Below are positions 1 to 5,959 of a stretch of DNA of 6,011 bases, piece after piece. Below the pieces are notes generated by a model, which did no database searches, was not told where the DNA came from, and worked only from the letters and a program-made list of their open reading frames with translations. Both the position numbers and the translations under genes were made by a program. The stretch's first letter is position 1, and every line of letters begins with the position of its first letter. Source of the DNA: Promethearchaeota archaeon (GTDB lineage: Archaea; Asgardarchaeota; Lokiarchaeia; Sigyniarchaeales; SOKP01); the NCBI GenBank assembly GCA_019057355.1, contig DXJM01000321.1, positions 1-6,011 on the forward strand, in the 5' to 3' direction.

Positions 1-28
1 ATGGAAATATAACTAATAAAAAAAATAA

Positions 29-1369
29 ATGACGTTTATGATGATTCTACAAAATATAACTCTATTTCCAGGGTGCATGATATCGTATAGACTCCCATTT
101 ATTGAAGTATCAGTAAGGAAAATTCTAGAGAAATTTGAAATTGATTTTTCTGAAAACCAAAAATTTTCTTGCTGTCCTGAACCAAACGGTATAAAAAATT
201 TTGATGAATTAACATATTCTATAACGGCTGGACGAAATCTGGCTCTTGCTGAAGCTGAACATAAAAATATTCTCACCCCTTGTAACGGTTGCTTTGAAAC
301 ATTAAAAGGGATTAGGAGTGAAATAAAAGCTAATACCCATTTCAGAGATGATATAAATCACTATTTAGGGAATATTGACTTAAAAGTCGAAGGAAAATCA
401 GATGTTTTTCATTTCGTAGAATTTATTCATAAATTAGGAAAAGATACCATTAAAGAAAAAATTGTATATCCTTTGAACGGATTGAGAGTAGCTGTTCATT
501 ATGGATGCCACTTTCTTCGACCTAGCAATAAAATACAAATGGATGACCCCTTTGAGCCACATATTTTTGATGAACTAATAGAAGATTTAGGGGCAACAAG
601 CGTGGATTATGTTAAAAAACTGGATTGTTGTGGCGGTAGTCTTTCCCGAGCAGATAATCCTGATTATGGTCTAGAAATGATACAAAATAAACTAGAAAAC
701 ATGAAAGGAGTGGATATAGATGTAATTGTCGTTGGGTGTCCACAATGTTTTATTCAATATGACCATCTCCAACAAGATCTGAAAAGGATTGACTACGTCT
801 ACGATATTCCCGTATTGTATTATTCAGAATTGCTTTGTATAGCCTTAGGAATTGATATAAAAGATATGATAAAAAAATATCATCGAACTCCTGTCGAATC
901 CATATTTCAAAAAGTAAATGACATTTGTAAAAAAAATGAACTAATTAAAGAACATTTTGACCTAAAATTCTTGAATGAATGCTATAGATGCGGAGCATGT
1001 AATGATGACTGTCCCGTGGCAAAAGTGACTGATTTTAATCCAAATAAGATAATTGGCAAAATTCTTGAGGGTAATCTAAAGGATGTAATATCAGATCCAA
1101 TTATTTGGAATTGTTTGGATTGTTATGCGTGTTATGAACTTTGTCCGATGAGAACGGGATTAGTCGACATTTTTACCACCTTGCGAAATATGGCAAGTAA
1201 AAATGGGTTTATCTCAAGGGGATTTAAAGCAGAAAATGATTCCTTCAAGAAAATGGGAACAGTAACAATGTTTTCTAAATCTGCAAGATCACGAGTTGGT
1301 TTAGATTCAAGAAAATCCGAAATAGAGGATCTGAAAAAATTATTGAAAAAAATTGAAGAGGAAGGATAA
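29..1369 (+). CDS. hdrBC: HdrB-HdrC fusion: heterodisulfide reductase-type iron-sulfur protein
   Basis: This cytosolic iron-sulfur redox protein of 446 residues joins an HdrB-like half (about 1-275) to an HdrC-like half (about 285-446). The HdrB half has two complete cysteine-rich CCG motifs: C16, C48-C49, C85, C88 and C160, C200-C201, C237, C240. In HdrB of methanogens, such motifs bind noncubane [4Fe-4S] clusters that reduce the CoM-S-S-CoB disulfide. Family signatures PGC near the start, RNLALAEAE and CNGCFETL support the call. The HdrC half has two complete CxxCxxCxxxCP motifs (C318/321/324/328 and C362/365/368/372), each fit for a cubane [4Fe-4S] cluster. Separate HdrB (about 290) and HdrC (about 180) together have nearly this length, so the fusion has little linker. 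Residues 429-446 form a charged helical tail. ATGs at 29, 38 and 41 are all possible starts and none has a Shine-Dalgarno; 29 is the longest form, while 38 or 41 would give the short pre-PGC leader usual in HdrB. It heads the operon with glutamate synthase. The natural substrate is unknown and no HdrA is present in the window. Confidence 0.9.
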   Translation: MTFMMILQNITLFPGCMISYRLPFIEVSVRKILEKFEIDFSENQKFSCCPEPNGIKNFDELTYSITAGRNLALAEAEHKNILTPCNGCFETLKGIRSEIKANTHFRDDINHYLGNIDLKVEGKSDVFHFVEFIHKLGKDTIKEKIVYPLNGLRVAVHYGCHFLRPSNKIQMDDPFEPHIFDELIEDLGATSVDYVKKLDCCGGSLSRADNPDYGLEMIQNKLENMKGVDIDVIVVGCPQCFIQYDHLQQDLKRIDYVYDIPVLYYSELLCIALGIDIKDMIKKYHRTPVESIFQKVNDICKKNELIKEHFDLKFLNECYRCGACNDDCPVAKVTDFNPNKIIGKILEGNLKDVISDPIIWNCLDCYACYELCPMRTGLVDIFTTLRNMASKNGFISRGFKAENDSFKKMGTVTMFSKSARSRVGLDSRKSEIEDLKKLLKKIEEEG

Positions 1370-1372
1370 AAT

Positions 1373-1379
1373 AGGAGTG
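1373..1379 (+). promoter_or_regulatory. Shine-Dalgarno of the amidotransferase gene
   Basis: AGGAGTG lies just after the hdrBC stop. It helps decide between the TTG at 1383 and the ATG at 1389. Aligned to the archaeal consensus AGGAGGTGAT, the next two genes have 9 nt between the AGGAG-equivalent and their ATG. Here that gap is 11 nt to the ATG and 5 nt to the TTG, so the ATG fits slightly better and is the commoner codon. The choice changes the protein by only two residues. Confidence 0.6.
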
Positions 1380-1388
1380 TAATTGAAA

Positions 1389-2585
1389 ATGTATTGGAAA
1401 AATTATACTTCATTGCCGAAACAGTTTAGAAATGAGAGAGTATTTGATGGATGTGGAATTTCAGGATACATGAATATAGATGGAAAACGGGAAAATGGAA
1501 AAAAGATTATTGACATGATAACTATCTTGAATGATAGAGAAAATGGGCTTGGTGCAGGATTTGCTGCCTATGGTATCTATCCAGAACATCATGATTGCTA
1601 TGCACTTCATTTCTTGTTTGATGATGAACCTTCAAAATCGAACGTGTTGGATTATTTAATGGATGTGGGATTTATAGTACAATCTGAAGCAATACCAACA
1701 AAGATACCTCCTAATGTTGATAATCCTCCTATCACGTGGAGAACCTTTTTTCATCCTCAAGAAAAGAAAAATCTCTCTGAGGATGAGCAAGTTCTTCAAA
1801 TTGTCATGAATATCAATGAAAATTTTGAGGGCGCATTTGTGATGTCTTCTGGAAAGAATATGGGGGTTTTCAAGGGAAATGGCTGGTCTCATGAAATTGC
1901 GGAGTTTTATAAAATTCAAGAATATAAAGCAAACATGTGGCTAGCTCATTCAAGATTTCCAACCAATACACCTGGGTGGTGGGGAGGGGCTCATCCTTTT
2001 AATCTTCTAAATACGTGTGTCGTTCATAACGGTGAGATCACGTCCTATGGAACTAATAAGAGATATTTAGAATCATTTGGATATAAATGCACGCTTCACA
2101 CAGATACAGAAGTTATCGCATATTTATTTGATTTATTATGCCGAAAACACGAGATGCCTATAGAAATCTCTAGTATTGCTCTGGCTCCGCCCCTCTTTAA
2201 AGAAATTGAAAGGTTTGAAAAAAACTATAAAATTGCTTTGAAAAATATAAGAGCAACTTATCGATCAGCCATGCTTAATGGTCCATTCTCAATAGTCGTA
2301 GGTCTTGCCAATCCTATTCCTACAATGATTGGATTAACTGATAGAAAAAAATTAAGACCATTAGTTATTGGTGTGTCTGAAGATGATAACACCATATACA
2401 TGAGCAGTGAAGAAGCATCATTTAGAAGACTAATGCTCGATCCTAATATTAATTTTGCTCTAAAAGAGGTATGGCATCCAAAAAGCGGGACAGCCATAGT
2501 CGCTACGATGGGGCGAGGATTATCAAGAAATGGATTAGAAAAACCACTAGAAAAAATCGAACTGACAATAGAGGGAGATAATTAA
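1389..2585 (+). CDS. gltB1: Glutamate synthase, glutamine amidotransferase subunit (domain 1)
   Basis: This class II (Ntn-hydrolase) glutamine amidotransferase hydrolyses glutamine to glutamate plus ammonia, which is passed to the FMN subunit. It has 398 residues from the ATG at 1389 (400 from an in-frame TTG at 1383). The catalytic cysteine is C22 in CGISGYM. In this family the nucleophile must be N-terminal, so a propeptide of about 21 residues is probably removed, as in bacterial and plant GltS. Other landmarks are AHSRFPTNTPG (about 186-196, arginine R189), HPF (202-204), HNGE (213-216, oxyanion-hole Asn214 and Gly215), TDTE (238-241, Asp239 expected to hold the glutamine amino group), TDRKKLRPL (about 317-325) and SSEE (339-342). 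All key residues are present, so it should be active. It stands alone rather than fused to the synthase core, the archaeal arrangement. PurF and AsnB share the fold, but the downstream FMN and GXGXG genes settle the assignment. Its stop is 1 nt from the next ATG, suggesting translational coupling. Confidence 0.93.
   Translation: MYWKNYTSLPKQFRNERVFDGCGISGYMNIDGKRENGKKIIDMITILNDRENGLGAGFAAYGIYPEHHDCYALHFLFDDEPSKSNVLDYLMDVGFIVQSEAIPTKIPPNVDNPPITWRTFFHPQEKKNLSEDEQVLQIVMNINENFEGAFVMSSGKNMGVFKGNGWSHEIAEFYKIQEYKANMWLAHSRFPTNTPGWWGGAHPFNLLNTCVVHNGEITSYGTNKRYLESFGYKCTLHTDTEVIAYLFDLLCRKHEMPIEISSIALAPPLFKEIERFEKNYKIALKNIRATYRSAMLNGPFSIVVGLANPIPTMIGLTDRKKLRPLVIGVSEDDNTIYMSSEEASFRRLMLDPNINFALKEVWHPKSGTAIVATMGRGLSRNGLEKPLEKIELTIEGDN
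2573..2577 (+). promoter_or_regulatory. Shine-Dalgarno of the FMN subunit gene
   Basis: GGGAG lies inside the last codons of the amidotransferase gene, 9 nt before the ATG at 2587. It supports that start and tight coupling of the two subunits. Confidence 0.6.
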
Positions 2586-2586
2586 A

Positions 2587-4107
2587 ATGTCAATAAGTCA
2601 TTCAATAGCACCATATTATAAAGTAATGATTGAACGGGATTCCTGTAAAAAATGCAAAAGATGCACGACCCATTGTTCTTACGGAGCATTATCTTATAAC
2701 GGGGAACGCATCATTGCAGATAATTCGAAATGTGTTGCGTGTCAAAGGTGTGTCATCATGTGTCCAGCAGGGGCTATTCATATAATTAAAAATGAATCGT
2801 TCTTGCCTCCACATGGAAATTACACTAGGAGGATAAGGAATGCGATATGGGCTCAATCTGGTAATGGAGGTGTTCTATTAAGTGCAGCGGGAAATGACCG
2901 GGAAATTAGATCTATTTTTGATGATTTATTGTTGGACGCGTGTCAAGTCACCAATCCTTCCATCGATCCATTGCGAGAAACTATCGAAACAAAAATATTT
3001 TTTGGAAGGAAACCATCCAAAATAGATTTTAAACGCGATACAATGAATCCAAATAAAATATGTCTCAAGACGGAATTCATGCCTAATTTTGAGGTAGATA
3101 TGCCTATAATGGTTGGTCACATGAGCTTGGGATCCATAAGCTATAATGCTGCTATGGCAATATATCAAGCGTGTAAGGAACTCAATATTTTAGCAGGTTC
3201 TGGAGAGGGTGGACTGCACCCTGATTTCTATGAATTCGGATCGAATATTATTACAGAGGTGGCATCAGGTAGGTTTGGAGTTGACATCAATTACTTGCAT
3301 AATGCCGCGGGAATCGAAATAAAAATCGGACAGGGAGCAAAACCAGGACATGGAGGTCACCTACCGGGAGAAAAAGTTAATAGTCTCATTTCTCAAACGA
3401 GGATGATACCAAAGGGAAGTGACGCCTTGTCACCATACCCGCATCATGATGTTTATTCAATTGAGGATCTTGCCCAATTAATAGCCGCATTGAAGGAAGC
3501 TACTCGCTATAAAGTACCTATTGGTGTAAAAATCGCAGCAGTTCATAATTCAGCGCCTATTGCTGTTGGAATCGTCCGAGGAGGGGCAGACTTTCTGACT
3601 TTAGATGGATTTAGAGGCGGTACGGGTGCTGCCCCGAGAATCATAAGAGATCATGCAGGAATTCCTATTGAGCTAGCGATTGCTGCCGTGGACGAGAGAT
3701 TACGTAAAGAGAATCTTAGAGATGAGATCACCTTGGTAGCAGGAGGTTCAATTAGATATTCGGCCGATCTAATAAAAGCAATTGCATTAGGAGCAGATGT
3801 AGCCATGTGTAGCATGCCTGTTCTTATTGCAATGGGATGTCGAGTGTGTCAGCAATGTTTTAGAGGATTATGTTCATGGGGTATTGCGACGCAACAAGAA
3901 TATCTCGTAAAACGACTTGATGTTGATGTCGCTCGGAATCGAATTATCAATTTATTTCATTCATGGAATGAAGAATTAAAAGAAGTATTAGGGGCGATGG
4001 GAATCGATTCTGTTGAATCTTTACGTTCAAATAGGGATAGGTTACGATATATTGGTCCTAATCCCAAAATAGCAGAAATATTGGGAGTAAAACATGCAGG
4101 GGAATGA
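2587..4107 (+). CDS. gltB2: Glutamate synthase, FMN/iron-sulfur catalytic subunit with N-terminal ferredoxin domain
   Basis: This is the synthase core, in which ammonia and 2-oxoglutarate form 2-iminoglutarate that reduced FMN converts to glutamate. It has 506 residues. Residues about 12-68 form a 2[4Fe-4S] ferredoxin domain with C20/C23/C26/C30 and C49/C52/C55/C59. The first motif ends in CS rather than the usual CP. A linker containing NPSIDPLRETIETK (about 123-136) leads into the FMN-binding TIM barrel. Landmarks there are MSLGSISYNAA (179-189), GSGEGG (204-209), KIGQGAKPGHGGHLPGEK (246-263), SPYPHHDVYSIEDL (282-295), GGADFLTLDGFRGGTGAAP (332-350), GGSIR (386-390) and GIATQ (432-436). C418, C424 and C429 match the C-x5-C-x4-C [3Fe-4S] motif of GltS, and C421 is an extra cysteine. 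The barrel lacks both the amidotransferase and GXGXG domains, which are encoded on either side. With no NAD(P)H subunit nearby, the ferredoxin domain is the likely electron entry. The protein should be cytosolic; there is no signal peptide or membrane segment. Confidence 0.95.
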   Translation: MSISHSIAPYYKVMIERDSCKKCKRCTTHCSYGALSYNGERIIADNSKCVACQRCVIMCPAGAIHIIKNESFLPPHGNYTRRIRNAIWAQSGNGGVLLSAAGNDREIRSIFDDLLLDACQVTNPSIDPLRETIETKIFFGRKPSKIDFKRDTMNPNKICLKTEFMPNFEVDMPIMVGHMSLGSISYNAAMAIYQACKELNILAGSGEGGLHPDFYEFGSNIITEVASGRFGVDINYLHNAAGIEIKIGQGAKPGHGGHLPGEKVNSLISQTRMIPKGSDALSPYPHHDVYSIEDLAQLIAALKEATRYKVPIGVKIAAVHNSAPIAVGIVRGGADFLTLDGFRGGTGAAPRIIRDHAGIPIELAIAAVDERLRKENLRDEITLVAGGSIRYSADLIKAIALGADVAMCSMPVLIAMGCRVCQQCFRGLCSWGIATQQEYLVKRLDVDVARNRIINLFHSWNEELKEVLGAMGIDSVESLRSNRDRLRYIGPNPKIAEILGVKHAGE

Positions 4108-4117
4108 ACTATTAATG

Positions 4118-4123
4118 GGTGAT
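4118..4123 (+). promoter_or_regulatory. Shine-Dalgarno that fixes the GXGXG subunit start
   Basis: GGTGAT is a six-base match to the archaeal ribosome-binding consensus and ends 4 nt before the ATG at 4128. An in-frame GTG at 4119 lies inside this site and so is very unlikely to be the start. Confidence 0.7.
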
Positions 4124-4127
4124 AAAT

Positions 4128-4925
4128 ATGATTGAGAATAATATAGTCAAAATAAATGCTGCACCAAATAATCGACCACTTTCATATAAAAAATTGAACA
4201 AACAAATTCATAACATGATCAATTTTAAGCATAAAAAAATTTTATTGGATGATGTGTGTGGTCAGAGATTTATCGCGGCTTCCCTCCAAGGCAACCTCGA
4301 GATTGAGATTAATGGTCTTCCCGGAAATGATTTGGGGATTTTCTTGGATGGACCAAAAATAGTCATTAATGGAAATTGTGAGGATCAAGCAGGAAATACA
4401 ATGAATGATGGGGAAATAATCGTTCATGGAGAAGGTGGAGATGTTATTGGATTATCTGCAAGAGGCGGGAAAATTTATATAAAAAAAGATGTTGGTTACA
4501 GAGTAGGAATACATATAAAGGAATATGAAAATAAATTTCCTGTTATAGTTATTGGAGGGACTACGAAGGATTTTCTTGGAGAATACATGGCAGGTGGATT
4601 AATAATTGTATTGGGTCTAAAATTTCTTCCTGATGGAAAGATAATTGAAAATCCTCACACTATATGTGGAGATGAATTAGGAACGGGCATTCATAGGGGT
4701 AAAATTATTTTAAGAACTGAAGAAGATCTTGAAGACAAGTTAGGCATAGGTGCTAAAGTAGATAAAATGACAAGCGAGACCGAAAAAGAGATAAGACCAT
4801 ATATCGAAGAATTTTGCCAAACATTTGAGATACCTTTAGAAATGCTCTTTGAAAAACCTTTTAAAGTCATAAAACCAATCTCGAAAAGACCCTTTGGTGG
4901 TAATTATATTGGAACGATCATCTAG
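4128..4925 (+). CDS. gltB3: Glutamate synthase, GXGXG β-helix subunit (domain 3)
   Basis: This is the structural third domain of glutamate synthase, a right-handed β-helix that in fused GltB packs between the amidotransferase and synthase domains. It has 265 residues from the ATG at 4128, chosen from the GGTGAT site just upstream. From about residue 55 to 195 there are repeating β-turn units rich in glycine and Asn/Asp: NGLPGNDLG (about 62-70), GGDVIGLSARGGKIYI (103-118), GGTTKDFLGEYMAGG (143-157) and GDELGTGIHRGKI (181-193). The C-terminal 65 residues (FCQTFEIPLEML, then KPISKRPFG) resemble the usual tail of stand-alone archaeal versions. The same fold occurs in FwdC/FmdC of formylmethanofuran dehydrogenase, of similar length, and the fold alone does not rule that out. 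The position 20 nt after the FMN subunit and the absence of other Fwd genes favour glutamate synthase. It is the last gene of the operon. Confidence 0.9.
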   Translation: MIENNIVKINAAPNNRPLSYKKLNKQIHNMINFKHKKILLDDVCGQRFIAASLQGNLEIEINGLPGNDLGIFLDGPKIVINGNCEDQAGNTMNDGEIIVHGEGGDVIGLSARGGKIYIKKDVGYRVGIHIKEYENKFPVIVIGGTTKDFLGEYMAGGLIIVLGLKFLPDGKIIENPHTICGDELGTGIHRGKIILRTEEDLEDKLGIGAKVDKMTSETEKEIRPYIEEFCQTFEIPLEMLFEKPFKVIKPISKRPFGGNYIGTII

Positions 4926-4963
4926 ATCCTCCTGTTAGGGTTATTAAAAGAATGCTTAATTAC

Positions 4964-4987
4964 GTTAAAAGCGTGCTTTAACGCTTT
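4964..4987 (+). terminator. Stem-loop after the gltB operon, candidate terminator element
   Basis: AAAGCG at 4968-4973 can pair with CGCTTT at 4982-4987 around an 8-nt loop. An overlapping alternative pairs GTTAAA (4964-4969) with TTTAAC (4977-4982), so the region is a compound inverted repeat. It lies 38 nt after the last stop of the operon and precedes a second hairpin. No long U-run follows directly, so the terminator role is inferred from position. Confidence 0.35.
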
Positions 4988-4990
4988 CTA

Positions 4991-5010
4991 ATATCATTTT
5001 TTAATGGTAT
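4991..5010. terminator. Hairpin between convergent genes, candidate terminator
   Basis: ATATCATT at 4991-4998 pairs with AATGGTAT at 5003-5010, giving eight pairs including one G-T wobble around a TTTT loop. The spacer is where both convergent transcripts must end. The hairpin is AT-rich and weak, and the following plus-strand sequence TGTTTCTT is only moderately T-rich. Confidence 0.35.
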
Positions 5011-5082
5011 TGTTTCTTGGAAATATGAATCTCTTGACATGAAGAGAAAAATCATAAAAATATTGTATAATGTTAATAATAA

Positions 5083-5098
5083 GGGGAAAAAATAATAA
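5083..5098 (-). terminator. T-rich tract just after the minus-strand gene
   Basis: Read on the minus strand, the 16 bases after the stop codon are TTATTATTTTTTCCCC, with a run of six T. Archaeal RNA polymerase often terminates at oligo-T tracts without a hairpin, so this is a plausible end for the longin-like gene. The AT-rich background lowers certainty. Confidence 0.35.
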
Positions 5099-5926
5099 TT
5101 ACCTTTTTGTTAACCTATTTCTTAATTCATGCTCTATGTCTAAGACACACGAGCGCATGAGCGTATTCTTGCCAAAAAAATAAAGTAATAATTCATTAGT
5201 AGGTTCTTCTTTTAAATTAATACTCGTATTTATCACGACTCCAAGTGTTTTTAAACCCGTGTTAATATAATCTTCCAGATCTAAACCTTCAGGAAGATCC
5301 AATCCAATAAATTTATCACCATGTGGAATTTTTTCTTGTTTTAGGAGAGATAAATATTCTTTAATGATTTCCTTGACGGTCTTTACTTCCCTATATTTCA
5401 AAATCTGGTATGTTCCATTGCAATACAGAATATTATTATTGGAGCTATTTAGAGAGTAGGCTTCGATATTATTTTCTCTTTCTAATAGGATAGGATCAAG
5501 CAATTCTTTGACTATATCCATATTATTTTCAATCAAACTTTTCAGGGGGAGATCATTAATAATTGAGGTTATCTTTTTATTTAAAATCTCATTTTTTAAG
5601 TTCCGATATTCCTTATGAAAATCTAACTTTTTAAAAAAGTTATCATATATATGGTGTATTTTATTTTTAATTCCCTCCTCAATATGATACTCATCGAAAA
5701 TCATGGCTAAAAGCAAGGTTATATCTTTTGAATGCTTGATATCCTCAACAATCATTTTATTTTGATAAAAACCCACTGTTTTTAGAGGAAAAGTAAGTTC
5801 CAAAGAGATATCGTAGAGCGCTTTACAAAATCCTGACAATAAGTCTCCATCAATTTTAATATCATCCTGATTGAGGTAGAAATTGAGGAGCCCACCATCT
5901 GATATGAGTAAAAATTTCCTTATCAT
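5099..5926 (-). CDS. Uncharacterised protein with a longin-like N-terminal domain
   Basis: I do not recognise the whole 275-residue protein. The first 100 residues fit a longin-like order. A β-hairpin with a GG turn (RKFLLISDGGLLNFYL, 3-18) is followed by a helix after DGDLLSGFCKALYDISLEL (26-44), three strands (PLKTVGFY, KMIVEDI, ITLLLAMIFDE; about 47-79) and a second helix (IEEGIKNKIHHIYDNFFKKL, 82-101). This resembles the N-termini of adaptin small subunits and of the many longin/roadblock proteins in Asgard archaea that accompany small GTPases. A charged helical middle (about 102-155) and a mixed α/β C-terminal region (about 165-275; FIGLDL at 206-211, LLLYFFGKN at 246-254) show no family signature I can name. 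There is no signal peptide, membrane segment or metal-binding cysteine cluster, so it is probably cytosolic or peripheral. It converges on the gltB operon and is a separate transcription unit. The ATG at 5924-5926 lacks a Shine-Dalgarno, which fits a leaderless mRNA. The gene is well supported; the fold call is moderate (about 0.5) and the function unknown. Confidence 0.82.
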   Translation of the reverse strand: MIRKFLLISDGGLLNFYLNQDDIKIDGDLLSGFCKALYDISLELTFPLKTVGFYQNKMIVEDIKHSKDITLLLAMIFDEYHIEEGIKNKIHHIYDNFFKKLDFHKEYRNLKNEILNKKITSIINDLPLKSLIENNMDIVKELLDPILLERENNIEAYSLNSSNNNILYCNGTYQILKYREVKTVKEIIKEYLSLLKQEKIPHGDKFIGLDLPEGLDLEDYINTGLKTLGVVINTSINLKEEPTNELLLYFFGKNTLMRSCVLDIEHELRNRLTKR

Positions 5927-5950
5927 GAAACAAATAACTATATGAAAATG

Positions 5951-5959
5951 TTATATTAA
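5951..5959 (-). promoter_or_regulatory. Candidate TATA box of the longin-like gene
   Basis: On the minus strand TTAATATAA spans -33 to -25 relative to the ATG. A TATA box there would place transcription start within a few bases of the start codon, matching the missing Shine-Dalgarno and a leaderless mRNA. The region is so AT-rich that chance matches are common. Confidence 0.3.

Noticed and set aside
1132..1413. Minus-strand open frame of 93 codons across the end of hdrBC
   Set aside because: It overlaps the conserved HdrC cysteine region on the other strand and has no recognisable protein features.
2258..2497. Minus-strand open frame of 79 codons inside the amidotransferase gene
   Set aside because: It lies entirely opposite conserved amidotransferase coding sequence, a chance shadow.
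4128..4925. Formylmethanofuran dehydrogenase subunit C (FwdC)
   Set aside because: FwdC shares the GXGXG β-helix and length, but the gene sits 20 nt after the glutamate synthase core with no other Fwd subunit in the window.
5034..5071. TTGACA (5034-5039) and TATAAT (5066-5071) resembling a bacterial sigma-70 promoter
   Set aside because: The spacing is 26 nt rather than about 17, no plus-strand gene follows, and the other signals point to an archaeon. Such strings are expected by chance in AT-rich DNA.
5075..5098. Direct repeat AATAATAA at 5075-5082 and 5091-5098
   Set aside because: Short, low-complexity and AT-only; no sign of an array or a binding site.
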